Source: Chloroflexota bacterium (GTDB lineage Bacteria > Chloroflexota > Anaerolineae > Anaerolineales > Villigracilaceae). From it: DNA of 64,000 bases. The translations under genes and the position numbers were made by a program. Positions 47,265 to 55,718 of the stretch are shown here, in pieces. The notes below the pieces were generated by a model. That model was not told the DNA's origin and made no database searches. It was given only the letters and a program-made list of their open reading frames with translations. Every line of letters begins with the position of its first letter. Position 1 is the first letter of the stretch. The DNA lies in contig JACRLB010000015.1 in the NCBI GenBank assembly GCA_016235445.1, forward strand, positions 124,001 to 188,000, read 5' to 3'.

Positions 47265-47513
47265 CTATGGAACATCCTCCGTTTCCCCCAAAATGATAAA
47301 CACATTGTTTATGTAAGTCCTAACCAATATTACTGTAACACACTATTGGGTCAAAAAACGCGGCAATATAAAAGGTTCGTTGGGAATCGCCGTGATCAAC
47401 CAGCACATCTTGCGGCACGGTGTCAAATTGCCAATTTGACCTACATGTACGGAGGCGTCACGGCAACTCCAAGAGAGGCTATTTCTATATTCTTGGTCTG
47501 CTCCCATATCGGG

Positions 47514-47519
47514 TAAAAT
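47514..47519 (+). promoter_or_regulatory. -10-like element TAAAAT, 8 nt before the thrC ATG
   Basis: GGGTAAAAT followed by 8 nt and then ATG 47528, with no Shine-Dalgarno motif. This is the same arrangement as at 22425 and 27072. Confidence 0.5.
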
Positions 47520-47527
47520 TACTCATT

Positions 47528-48796
47528 ATGAAAAATTTCTCTGGCTACAAATGTTCACTTTGCGGCGCAGAATATCTGCAAGGACAGGTCACATACACCT
47601 GCCCAAATGATGGCGGGAATCTGGACATCATTCTTGATTACGATACCATCAAAAAAAAATTCCAACCCGAAGACATCACCTCGCGGACTGAATCCTCGCT
47701 GTGGAGATACCTGCCTCTTTTGCCTGTCTCTGAACCCGCAGGTGACTCTACTCCCTTGCACGCCGCAGGCTGGACGCCGGTATTTGCCCTGCCACGATTG
47801 GCAGAGAAACTACGCCTCAAACACCTCTGGCTGAAAGACGAGTCGCGCAACCCCACGGCATCCTTCAAAGACCGTGCCAGCGCAGTGGTGGTGACTCGCG
47901 CGCGAGAATTGAAATCTGAAATCGTGGTGACGGCCTCCACGGGTAACGCGGGCGCGGCGCTGGCGGGCATGTCTGCCGCAGTGGGACAGAAAGCCGTGAT
48001 CTTCGCGCCCAAATCTGCGCCGCAGGCAAAAGTGGCGCAACTGCTCATCTTCGGCGCCAAAGTCATTTTGGTGGATGGCACCTACGACGATGCCTTCGAC
48101 CTGACCGTGAAAGCCGCGCAGGAATTTGGCTGGTATTGCCGAAACACAGGCTACAATCCGTTTACAGTGGAAGGCAAGAAAACCGCCGCCTTTGAAATTT
48201 GGGAATGGTGGATCGAAGCGCATCGTGAATGGCATAAAAAAGACATCGCGTTGGATGATCATCCGCCATTGTCCATTTTTGTTTCTGTGGGGGATGGCAA
48301 CATCATCTCCGGCATTCACAAAGGTTTCAAGGATTTACTGGCATTGGGTTGGATTCCAAACATGCCGCGCATCATTGGGGTGCAGGCCGAAGGTTCTGCG
48401 GCAATTGCAAACGCCTTCCATGCAAATACCGAAGTGATCACGCCTGTCTCTGCCACGACGGTTGCAGATAGTATTTCTGTTGACCTGCCGCGTGACGGCG
48501 TCCGTGCGGTGCGGGCGGCGAGGGAAACGAACGGCACATATATCACAGTGACCGATGACGAGATCATCCAGTCCATTGCGGAACTGGGCAGGATGGGAGT
48601 CTTTGCCGAACCTGCCGGGGCGGCGGCGTATGCTGGTCTGGTCAAGGCAACAGGCTCGGGCGCGGTGGGAGGCGATGATCCCATCCTGGTATTGAATACC
48701 GGCAGTGGACTCAAAGATGTCCGCGCCGCGATGCAGGCGGTTCCGTCTGCGCCGATCATTGAACCCACATTGGATGCGGTGAAAAAATTATTATGA
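47528..48796 (+). CDS. thrC: Threonine synthase
   Basis: A 422-residue PLP-dependent enzyme converting O-phosphohomoserine to threonine. An N-terminal zinc-ribbon-like segment has CSLCGAEY and YTCPNDGG. SRNPTASFKDRASAVVV holds the PLP lysine Lys114, and VTASTGNAGAALAGM and VSVGDGNIISGIHKG bind PLP phosphate and substrate. The start at 47528 (MKNFSGYKCSLCG) matches this N-terminal type; upstream in-frame codons have no homologous character. Its stop overlaps the next gene by 4 bp. Confidence 0.93.
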   Translation: MKNFSGYKCSLCGAEYLQGQVTYTCPNDGGNLDIILDYDTIKKKFQPEDITSRTESSLWRYLPLLPVSEPAGDSTPLHAAGWTPVFALPRLAEKLRLKHLWLKDESRNPTASFKDRASAVVVTRARELKSEIVVTASTGNAGAALAGMSAAVGQKAVIFAPKSAPQAKVAQLLIFGAKVILVDGTYDDAFDLTVKAAQEFGWYCRNTGYNPFTVEGKKTAAFEIWEWWIEAHREWHKKDIALDDHPPLSIFVSVGDGNIISGIHKGFKDLLALGWIPNMPRIIGVQAEGSAAIANAFHANTEVITPVSATTVADSISVDLPRDGVRAVRAARETNGTYITVTDDEIIQSIAELGRMGVFAEPAGAAAYAGLVKATGSGAVGGDDPILVLNTGSGLKDVRAAMQAVPSAPIIEPTLDAVKKLL

Positions 48797-49953
48797 GCGA
48801 CAAACAAAAAACCTGGAGTCTTACTTTTCGTTACACAGTGGCCTTGATCATTTTTTTTGCTTTTGTGGCGCTGTTGTTTTATGCGCATGAAGCCGTGAAA
48901 GCCCTGATCATTGCGGCCTTCATTGCCTATTTGATCAGCCCGGCAGTGACGTATTTGATGGCGAGGATGAAATTATCGCGTACTGCGGCTGTGAATACTA
49001 TTTATTTTTCGGCGCTGATTTTTTTGGTAGGCGCGCCTGCCACATTGACGCCGATCTTTTTTGATGAGATCAAGATCGTCGCGCAGGATTTGCTCGATCT
49101 TTCGACTGAAATGAGCAGGACGCTTTCACGGCCTGTCCATTTTGGCGGAATGGTTTTTCATTTTGAACAGTTAGGTGAGAGCCTGGCGCATGTGCAGGAT
49201 GCCGTGCTGACTCCACTGCCTGAAGAGGCGCTGGCTTTGCTGGAGACAACCTCCGTCAGCGTGTTGTGGTCTCTGGTGATTATTGTGAGTGTGCATTTGT
49301 TCATGAGCGAGTGGCCGCGCATGAAAGAGGCGATTATCAGCCTTGTGCCTATGGAATACCAGGATGATATGCACGAGTTGTACGCCCGCTTGCGCGAAGT
49401 GTGGATGGCATACCTGCGCGGACAGATCGTGTTGATGGTGGTGGTGGGGGTGGTCTTCACGATTGCATGGATCATTATGGGAATCCCCGGGGCTTTGGTG
49501 CTGGGGGTGCTGGCGGGATTTTTCACGCTGATCCCGGATGTTGGCCCGTTTCTGGCGGTGGCTGTGGCTTTTGCAGTTGCACTGTTGGAAGGTTCAAGCT
49601 GGATTCCGCTCTCGAATACCTGGGTGGCTGTGATCGTTTTCGTTGTGTATCTCGTGTTGATCAACTTGAAGAATTTTCTCCTGCGCCCGTATATCATGGG
49701 GCGCAGTTTGCATATGAACGAAGGTCTGATCTTTATTTCGATCATGATCGCGACGATCCTGGAGGGCATTATGGGCGCTTTGCTGGTTGTGCCTGTGCTG
49801 GCTTCGGCGATCGTGATCTTTAAATATTTGAACCGCCGTGTTTTAGGTTTGCCTCCATTTGAAGAGAACGATACTCAACAATTCAGCGCGCCTGCCCACA
49901 AGATAAAACCGCGCGCCCGTATTTCCACCCGTGAAAAGAAAAAGAATTCATGA
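48793..49953 (+). CDS. AI-2E family (PerM/TqsA-like) membrane transporter
   Basis: A 386-residue polytopic protein with about eight helices. [19 protein letters not shown] near residue 38, a middle amphipathic region and the signature [19 protein letters not shown] with [19 protein letters not shown] place it in the AI-2E family. Members export varied small molecules or Na+/H+; the substrate is unknown. It is linked by ATGA overlaps to thrC before it and the GT2 gene after it. Confidence 0.9.
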   Translation: MSDKQKTWSLTFRYTVALIIFFAFVALLFYAHEAVKALIIAAFIAYLISPAVTYLMARMKLSRTAAVNTIYFSALIFLVGAPATLTPIFFDEIKIVAQDLLDLSTEMSRTLSRPVHFGGMVFHFEQLGESLAHVQDAVLTPLPEEALALLETTSVSVLWSLVIIVSVHLFMSEWPRMKEAIISLVPMEYQDDMHELYARLREVWMAYLRGQIVLMVVVGVVFTIAWIIMGIPGALVLGVLAGFFTLIPDVGPFLAVAVAFAVALLEGSSWIPLSNTWVAVIVFVVYLVLINLKNFLLRPYIMGRSLHMNEGLIFISIMIATILEGIMGALLVVPVLASAIVIFKYLNRRVLGLPPFEENDTQQFSAPAHKIKPRARISTREKKKNS

Positions 49954-50882
49954 AAACCACATACTCGATCATTGCCCCGATCTATAACGAAATTGACAAC
50001 CTCCCCGAACTCCACCGCAGGGTGAAGGAGGTGATGGACTCGTCCGGGGAATCATGGGAACTCATCCTCGTGGACGATGGCTCCACAGACGGTTCCACCG
50101 AAAAGATCCGCGAACTCGCAGAAGCGGATAAAACTGTCCGCCCCGTCATCTTTGCACGCAACTTTGGGCATCAGCCTGCCATCACCGCAGGCTGGGACTA
50201 CGCACGCGGAGACGCGGTCATCATCATCGACGCCGACTTGCAAGACCCGCCTGAGGTCATGCTCGAACTTGCTAAAAAATGGAAGGAAGGCTATGAGGTG
50301 GTCTATGCCGTGCGGGCCGAACGCGAAGGCGAATCGTGGTTCAAAAAATTCACCGCCGCCGCTTTCTATCGTTTGATCTACAGCATCACCGATGTGAAAA
50401 TCCCCGTCGACACCGGCGACTTCCGCCTGATGGATCGCAAAGTGGTCAACGTGCTCAAGCAGATGAAGGAACGCCATCGCTTCCCACGCGGCATGTCTGC
50501 CTGGGTGGGCTTCCGTCAGATCGGCGTGGAATACAAACGCGCCGCCCGCGTGGCAGGTGTCACGAAGTATCCTTTCAGTAAAATGATCAAACTTGCGTTG
50601 AATGCCATTACGAGTTTTTCGTATTTCCCATTGCAGGTTGCCACATTTTTTGGTTTTGTCTCCGCGGGCGTTGCCATACTTGCCATTCCCGTTGTCATTT
50701 ACATGCGCATCATGGGGTCGGGCGCGTTCACCGGCCAGGCTACCACATTGATTGCGGTGCTCTTCCTCGGCGGCGTGCAATTGATCTCGCTGGGCATACT
50801 CGGCGAATATATCGGTCGTCTCTATGACGAAGCCAAAGGCAGGCCGCTTTATATTGTCCGCGATGCACCGGAAGAGCAGTAG
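49950..50882 (+). CDS. GT2-family polyprenyl-phosphate glycosyltransferase (GtrB/DPM1-like)
   Basis: A 310-residue inverting transferase that charges undecaprenyl phosphate with a sugar. The catalytic domain (1-230) has [48 protein letters not shown] (DxD-like metal site) and [13 protein letters not shown]. Two C-terminal helices follow ([20 protein letters not shown] and the [18 protein letters not shown] region). It overlaps the AI-2E gene by 4 bp. A perfect palindrome terminator follows. Confidence 0.92.
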   Translation: MKTTYSIIAPIYNEIDNLPELHRRVKEVMDSSGESWELILVDDGSTDGSTEKIRELAEADKTVRPVIFARNFGHQPAITAGWDYARGDAVIIIDADLQDPPEVMLELAKKWKEGYEVVYAVRAEREGESWFKKFTAAAFYRLIYSITDVKIPVDTGDFRLMDRKVVNVLKQMKERHRFPRGMSAWVGFRQIGVEYKRAARVAGVTKYPFSKMIKLALNAITSFSYFPLQVATFFGFVSAGVAILAIPVVIYMRIMGSGAFTGQATTLIAVLFLGGVQLISLGILGEYIGRLYDEAKGRPLYIVRDAPEEQ

Positions 50883-50907
50883 GCAGTTATCAGTTATCAG
50901 TGAGCAG

Positions 50908-50946
50908 TCGTTGAACGTTTAACGTTAAACGTTCAACGACTTTTTC
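50908..50946 (+). terminator. Perfect palindromic terminator after the GT2 gene
   Basis: A 34-bp palindrome (GTCGTTGAACGTTTAAC and its exact complement) is followed by TTTTT. It is itself built of AACGTT-type units and is preceded by TCAGTTA heptamers at 50885-50905. Confidence 0.85.
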
Positions 50947-50991
50947 ATCCCTCATCCCCAATCTCTAATCCCTCACCCCCAATCCCTCCCC

Positions 50992-52350
50992 ATGTCCCTC
51001 TCCTTCCTGCGTGACCGTTCCTTCCTCAAAGAAATGCTGGTGATCGCCGTCCCCATTTCATTTCAACAACTCATCAACGCCTCCCTCAACATGATCGACG
51101 TCATCATGGTCGGGCAGTTGGGCGAAGCCTCCATTGCCGCGCTGGGTTTATCCAACCAGGTTTTCTTCGTTCTTATCCTTTTAATGTTCGGCACAACCAG
51201 CGGCATGGCCATCTTTACCGCACAGTTTTGGGGCAAGCAGGAGATCGAACCCATTCGCAAAGTGTTGGGCATGAGCATCGTCACCACATCCTCCATTGCG
51301 CTCCTCTTTACGCTCGCGGCTACGATCATGCCGCGCACCGTTCTTGGTTTTTACACGAACGACACAGAAGTCATCGAAATCGGCGCGCAATATCTTCGCA
51401 TCGTTGGTTTCAGTTATATCCCCGTTGCCATCGCCACTTCCTACATTGCCGTCATGCGCAGTATTCAACTCGTGCGCCTGACGGTGGTCGCAACGGTCAG
51501 CGCCCTGGTATTCAAAACGATTCTCGGCTACATGCTCATCTTCGGCATTTGGATATTTCCCCCGCTTGGGGTTCGCGGCGCGGCGATTGGCACCGCCTCA
51601 GGCTGGACCCTGGAACTGATTCTGCTCATCGGCTTTATCTACGCCCAAAGGACTCCGCTCGCCGCCAGCATGCAGACATTATTCTCCTTCGACCTATCCT
51701 TCTTCACCCGCGTCTTGCGGACTACCCTGCCCGCCATGGCAAATGAATTATTCTGGTCGGTGGGCATCACCACTTACAACGCCATCTACGCCCATATCGG
51801 CACAGACTCGATTGCCGCGATCAACGTCAACGCCACGATGGAAGAACTTGGCTTCGTCGTCTTCATGGGACTCGGCAATGCCTGTGCAGTGATGGTGGGC
51901 AATCGCATCGGCGCAGGAAAAAAGGATGAAGCCTACGAAACCGTCCGCCGTGTGATCATTCTCAGCGTCTCCGCCGCGTGGATCGTCGGCCTGATCGTCC
52001 TTTTACTGCGGGATACCGTTGTCGGGTTATACGATTTGTCCCCGAGCGGCGTAACCAACGTCCGCATGTTGATGTTGATGATGGCCTGTACTCTGTGGAT
52101 TCGCATGTTCAACTTTTCCACCTTCATTGGCGCACTGCGCGCAGGCGGCGATACCCGCTTTGCCCTCGTCATGGAAATCTGCTCCATCTGGCTGATCGGC
52201 GTCCCCGCGGCATATTTTGCCGCCTTCGTACTGCGCCTGCCCGTTTATTACGTCTACCTCTTTGTGATATTGGAGGAAATTGCCAAGGCCTTTGTCAGCA
52301 CATGGCGGTTCAGGTCAAAAAAGTGGATTCATGATCTGGTGAACATCTAA
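50992..52350 (+). CDS. MATE-family multidrug/Na+ efflux transporter
   Basis: A 452-residue transporter with twelve hydrophobic helices in two six-helix halves. MLVIAVPISFQQLINASLNM and DVIMVGQLGEASIAALGLSN are the first-half signature, and VGITTYNAIYAHIGTDSIAA with VMVGNRIGAGKKDEAYETVR the second. The region 50940-50990 has CCCTCATCC-like repeats and no clear Shine-Dalgarno motif. It converges on etfA with a shared bidirectional terminator. Confidence 0.93.
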   Translation: MSLSFLRDRSFLKEMLVIAVPISFQQLINASLNMIDVIMVGQLGEASIAALGLSNQVFFVLILLMFGTTSGMAIFTAQFWGKQEIEPIRKVLGMSIVTTSSIALLFTLAATIMPRTVLGFYTNDTEVIEIGAQYLRIVGFSYIPVAIATSYIAVMRSIQLVRLTVVATVSALVFKTILGYMLIFGIWIFPPLGVRGAAIGTASGWTLELILLIGFIYAQRTPLAASMQTLFSFDLSFFTRVLRTTLPAMANELFWSVGITTYNAIYAHIGTDSIAAINVNATMEELGFVVFMGLGNACAVMVGNRIGAGKKDEAYETVRRVIILSVSAAWIVGLIVLLLRDTVVGLYDLSPSGVTNVRMLMLMMACTLWIRMFNFSTFIGALRAGGDTRFALVMEICSIWLIGVPAAYFAAFVLRLPVYYVYLFVILEEIAKAFVSTWRFRSKKWIHDLVNI

Positions 52351-52371
52351 TTCTGAGCCAGGGGGATATTC

Positions 52372-52406
52372 AAAGGCCTGCGAGTTTTCAAAACTCGCAG
52401 GCCTTT
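52372..52406. terminator. Bidirectional terminator between the MATE gene and etfA
   Basis: AAAGGCCTGCGAGTTTT and its complement form a 17-bp stem with A and T runs at the two ends. It lies between convergent genes. Confidence 0.9.
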
Positions 52407-52434
52407 GTTCATAACTTATTACTCGTTACTCGAT

Positions 52435-53457
52435 TTACTTCCCCAACTTCTTCTTCATCGCCTCCGTCAACGCAGGGACAATCTGGAACAGGTCGCCGAC
52501 CACGCCGTAGCGGGCTTGCTTAAAGATGGGAGCATCTGCATCCTTGTTGATTGCCACAATCACTTTGGCATTGCGCATACCGACGAGATGTTGAATTGCA
52601 CCAGAGATACCGCAGGCGATGTACAAGTCAGGCGCAACGACTTTGCCCGTCTGACCGACTTGATGAGAGTAGGTGATGTAACCGCCATCTACAGCCGCGC
52701 GGCTTGCGCCGATTGCGCCGCCGAGTAATTGAGCCAATTCAGTGACCAATGCAAAGCCCTGCTGGGCGCGCCAGACTTCGGCTTGCTTTTCGTCCATGCC
52801 TGCGGGCGGGGTGAGGGATGGGTTGTTGGAAACGCCGCGCCCGCCAGAGACGATGACGCCTGCATCGCCGAGGTTCACCGCGCTTTCAGATGCAGAGTAG
52901 CCTTCCACGGTGGATTTTGCTTCGCCAGCGGCGGCAACTTTCGTGATCGTGCCGCTCTTGCCTTCTTCACGATTCGGTTTCGGGAAAGCACGTCCGCGGA
53001 TGGTTGCCATCACAGGCTTGCCAGAGCACACGGTCTTTTCCAAAACTTTGCCTTCGTAAATGGGGCGGGTGGCAATAAATGAATCGCTGTTCACTTCGAG
53101 AGCTGAAACATCGGTCAGCACGCCTGTGTTCAAATCCACGGCCGACATCGCAGACATTTCACGGGTACGAGCAGTCGTCGGAAACAGGATCAGGTTCGGG
53201 TTAAGAGGAGAGGCGGCTGCGGCGAGCGAAGCGAGGGTGGAGGCATACGTCTCAGCGCGGTAATCTGTCAGCGAGGCATCATCCGCAACGAGAACTTCAT
53301 CCGCGCCATATTCCACAGCGGCTTTTGCCACAGCATCTACATTCGAGCCAAACACCAATGCAATTGCAGAGCCGAAACTTTTTGCGAGGCCAAGCGCTTC
53401 CCACGATGCGGGCTGTACTTCGCCGTTGAAGTGATCGATATACACAAAAGTTTTCAT
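52435..53457 (-). CDS. etfA: Electron transfer flavoprotein subunit alpha
   Basis: A 340-residue FAD-binding subunit. The C-terminal domain has VIVSGGRGVSNN, ELAQLLGGAIGASRAAVDGG, SHQVGQTGKVVAPDLYIACG and GAIQHLVGM, then VAINKDADAPIFKQARYGVV. It carries electrons between acyl-CoA dehydrogenases or other flavoproteins and the respiratory or bifurcating chain. It overlaps etfB by 4 bp. Confidence 0.95.
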   Translation of the reverse strand: MKTFVYIDHFNGEVQPASWEALGLAKSFGSAIALVFGSNVDAVAKAAVEYGADEVLVADDASLTDYRAETYASTLASLAAAASPLNPNLILFPTTARTREMSAMSAVDLNTGVLTDVSALEVNSDSFIATRPIYEGKVLEKTVCSGKPVMATIRGRAFPKPNREEGKSGTITKVAAAGEAKSTVEGYSASESAVNLGDAGVIVSGGRGVSNNPSLTPPAGMDEKQAEVWRAQQGFALVTELAQLLGGAIGASRAAVDGGYITYSHQVGQTGKVVAPDLYIACGISGAIQHLVGMRNAKVIVAINKDADAPIFKQARYGVVGDLFQIVPALTEAMKKKLGK

Positions 53458-54242
53458 AGCACTTTCTCCGCGAGAATTTTCTCTGCAAGTTTTTCGGCGA
53501 TCTCGGCGGGGGTTTCGCCTGTGATCATTTCGGTTGCCAATTCCTGCGCGGGCGGGTTCATCAACTCGGTGCGGGTCACGATGGCGGTGGGTGCGGCGAT
53601 GCCTAAATCATCGAGTGACCAAACTGGAATGGTTGCTTTTGACGCTTTGCGAATTCCCATGAACGACGGGTAGCGCGGTTCGCCAATGCTTTGTACGACG
53701 CTCAACACCGCAGGCAGATTTGCCTTCATGGATTGTCTGCCTTCATCGAGGACTCGTTCAACGGTCACGCTTCCGCCTTCGACTTTGATCTGGCCTGCCA
53801 ACCCAAGCATTGGCCACCCGAGGACTCTGGCTGTTTGAGCGGGCGTCAGCCCCGCGCCATTGTCGAGGGTTTGCCGACCGAAGACGACCATATCCGCGCC
53901 GCCGATTTTTTGGATGGCGGCCGCGAGCACCCTGGCCGCGCCGACGGTGTCGAGGTTTTCGAGAGCCGCATCAGAAACGAGGACGGCTTCATCCGCGCCC
54001 ATGGCGAGCGCGTGCTTGAGCGCCTCTCTCGCAGACTCAGGCCCCACGCACAATGCGGTGACCGTGCTGAGCGAAGACGAAGCTCCGCCAGAGGCTTCCT
54101 TCTGCTGAAGCGCGCCTTCGACTGCGTACTCGTCGAATGGGTTGATGACCAGCGGCGCGTCCCCCCACGAGACCTGCCCACTCTCGGCTTTGACTTTCGC
54201 CTCCGAGTCGGGTACTTGCTTGATACATGCGATGATTTTCAA
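53454..54242 (-). CDS. etfB: Electron transfer flavoprotein subunit beta
   Basis: This 262-residue partner of EtfA starts MKIIACIKQVPDSEAKVK, with NPFDEYAVEGALQ and the AMP-binding region LDNGAGLTPAQTARVLGWP downstream. The usual VERVLDEGRQSMKANLPAVL block is present. Whether the heterodimer bifurcates cannot be judged by eye. An octamer hairpin lies 5' of the gene. Confidence 0.95.
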   Translation of the reverse strand: MKIIACIKQVPDSEAKVKAESGQVSWGDAPLVINPFDEYAVEGALQQKEASGGASSSLSTVTALCVGPESAREALKHALAMGADEAVLVSDAALENLDTVGAARVLAAAIQKIGGADMVVFGRQTLDNGAGLTPAQTARVLGWPMLGLAGQIKVEGGSVTVERVLDEGRQSMKANLPAVLSVVQSIGEPRYPSFMGIRKASKATIPVWSLDDLGIAAPTAIVTRTELMNPPAQELATEMITGETPAEIAEKLAEKILAEKVL

Positions 54243-54267
54243 GATGGCTCCTTGTTGAGATTCTTTT

Positions 54268-54350
54268 TACCACGAAGGGTCACAACGGGTCACGAAGGTT
54301 TAATATTTTTCCTTAGTGTACCTTTGTGACACTTTGTGGTTTTATTTTTT
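54268..54350. repeat. CACGAAGG/CACAAAGG tandem-unit hairpin upstream of etfB
   Basis: The units ACCACGAAGG, GTCACAACGG and GTCACGAAGG are mirrored by CCTTAGTG, CCTTTGTG and CTTTGTGG. Same class as 23661-23735 and 39117-39230. Confidence 0.8.
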
Positions 54351-54630
54351 ATCCTAAATACGCCATCACCACAAACACATCCATTCCCACAACTGCCACA
54401 ATCCCAATCATGCTGAAAATCTTTTGCTCCACTTCCCAGCGTTTGCGATTTTTCAATCGCATGAGGAAGAACTCCTTGAACGGCATAGGGGAGCGGGTGA
54501 GGCTGTTGTAAAGGTCTTGATAATACTTTTCCGTGTTGAACCACAGCCTGAATGTATTCGAGAGAAAGATCAGGCTGAATAGAAGGAAGGCGAGTACAAA
54601 TCCGAGGGGTGGTGGTTGAATGGGGAGCAT
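54349..54630 (-). CDS. Small membrane protein with two predicted helices
   Basis: A 93-residue protein of unknown function. One helix spans PLGFVLAFLLFSLIFLSNTF (8-27) and a second KIFSMIGIVAVVGMDVFVVM (70-89). The loop between is basic and aromatic. Its ATG shares a base with the stop of the upstream gene (TAATG), so the two are coupled. Confidence 0.7.
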   Translation of the reverse strand: MLPIQPPPLGFVLAFLLFSLIFLSNTFRLWFNTEKYYQDLYNSLTRSPMPFKEFFLMRLKNRKRWEVEQKIFSMIGIVAVVGMDVFVVMAYLG

Positions 54631-54917
54631 TATTTGAAACTTGATTTGCTGATGATCTTCCCGGTTTTCAGTTCGATTTCGCAGAACAGTCCATCGGTTG
54701 TGAAGGTGGAGAGCGTAAAATCCTCATTTAGTTTGATGCGCGTATACAGTGACCGCGCTTCGGGTTTTTCCGCCTTCCAAAGGATCTCTCCGTTGGGGTT
54801 GACGAGATACAAATTAGACTCTTTGAACGGAAACCCAGTGTGGTTTTCAAGCACAACATTCCCATTGTTTGTCTGGATCGTTTTCTCGATCTGTGTAAAA
54901 AGAGGTTGAATTGCCAT
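54630..54917 (-). CDS. Hypothetical protein coupled to the small membrane protein
   Basis: A 95-residue soluble protein of unknown family. ATG 54917 has AAGGA at good spacing; longer in-frame starts (TTG 54992, ATG 54977) lack it. LYLVNPNGEILWKAEKPEAR resembles a PQQ/beta-propeller blade strand pair, and ELKTGKIISKSSF repeats that style. It could be a small two-blade or beta-sandwich domain. Confidence 0.62.
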   Translation of the reverse strand: MAIQPLFTQIEKTIQTNNGNVVLENHTGFPFKESNLYLVNPNGEILWKAEKPEARSLYTRIKLNEDFTLSTFTTDGLFCEIELKTGKIISKSSFK

Positions 54918-55065
54918 TCGTTTATCCTTATCGATGGCCTCACCTTTGAGATTGTGCCCTGCAAGGGGAGATGCCATGAATAAATTGTTCAATCAGACTT
55001 TGCGTATTATATCGCAATACTTGCAAACCTACCGCTCGGTAGGGAGATTTGGAGAGCTCTTAAAT

Positions 55066-55100
55066 AAAAAAACCCGACGCGTCTTTCGATGTGCGTCGGG
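55066..55100 (-). terminator. Terminator of the 38-residue small gene
   Basis: The stem CCCGACGC/GCGTCGGG with a 12-nt loop is followed on the minus strand by seven T. Confidence 0.85.
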
Positions 55101-55123
55101 CTAGGGGATGGGGTGATCGTCCG

Positions 55124-55240
55124 TCATTTCTCTTGAACTCCCATGTTGCTGAGTTCATCCGGGCTGTATTGGGCAATGAACAAGTCTGAACCAGCCAGGG
55201 CGAGCAATACTATGGTGACCACTACTGCAAGTACGAACAT
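55124..55240 (-). CDS. 38-residue single-span membrane miniprotein
   Basis: It reads MFVLAVVVTIVLLALAGSDL and then a short polar tail containing YSPDELSNMG. The first 17 residues form one membrane helix. AAAGGAG is well placed before the ATG and a strong terminator follows within 60 bp, so this is a complete small transcription unit rather than a chance frame. TATAGT near 55275 may be its -10. Function is unknown. Confidence 0.7.
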   Translation of the reverse strand: MFVLAVVVTIVLLALAGSDLFIAQYSPDELSNMGVQEK

Positions 55241-55386
55241 GATGCAACTCCTTTCTTTGATGAACACTATAACGATTTTTGGAGACAAAAGATACATCCC
55301 CTATCAGTACTGTAATGGAATCACAATACAATTATGAAAGGGATGAAAGGCTAACGATTGGGTGATAATTTTTGTTCCCGGCCTTA

Positions 55387-55414
55387 TTGACATTCCAATC
55401 ATTTGAGATAAAAT
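55387..55414 (+). promoter_or_regulatory. Promoter of tRNA-Leu
   Basis: TTGACA (55387-55392) and TAAAAT (55409-55414) with a 16-bp spacer, ending 23 bp before the tRNA. Confidence 0.75.
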
Positions 55415-55437
55415 ACAACCCGCCAACAAAACGACAT

Positions 55438-55524
<87 letters not shown>

Positions 55525-55529
55525 CAAAC

Positions 55530-55556
55530 GGGACCTGTTTATGCAGGTCTCTTTTT
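55530..55556 (+). terminator. Terminator of tRNA-Leu
   Basis: GGGACCTG and CAGGTCTC arms with a 6-nt loop are followed by TTTTT, 6 bp after the tRNA 3' end. Confidence 0.85.
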
Positions 55557-55603
55557 GTTTGTCATCGCAACTCTTCAACGGCACAGAAAAGGGACATGGG
55601 TGG

Positions 55604-55609
55604 TATAAT
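55604..55609 (+). promoter_or_regulatory. Extended -10 promoter element of gyrA
   Basis: TGGTATAAT, an extended -10 form, lies 109 bp before the gyrA ATG. No convincing -35 is present. Confidence 0.55.
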
Positions 55610-55644
55610 TGCACTATAAATACGAGCTTCTTTCATCTAATGCG

Positions 55645-55678
55645 GACACGAAGTTTTCCCCCATCTTCGTGTCTTTTT
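55645..55678 (+). terminator. Terminator-like hairpin in the gyrA leader
   Basis: A 9-bp perfect stem GACACGAAG/CTTCGTGTC with an 11-nt loop and five T after it. It lies between the -10 element and the gyrA ribosome-binding site. The tRNA already has its own terminator, so this one may attenuate gyrA. Confidence 0.7.
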
Positions 55679-55718
55679 ATGCCAATTTGACGATTTTTTC
55701 CACATTGAAGGATACTGT

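Noticed and set aside
50052-50780. Minus-strand open frame of about 240 codons opposite the GT2 gene
   Set aside because: Contains no recognisable motif and mirrors the codon pattern of the real gene.
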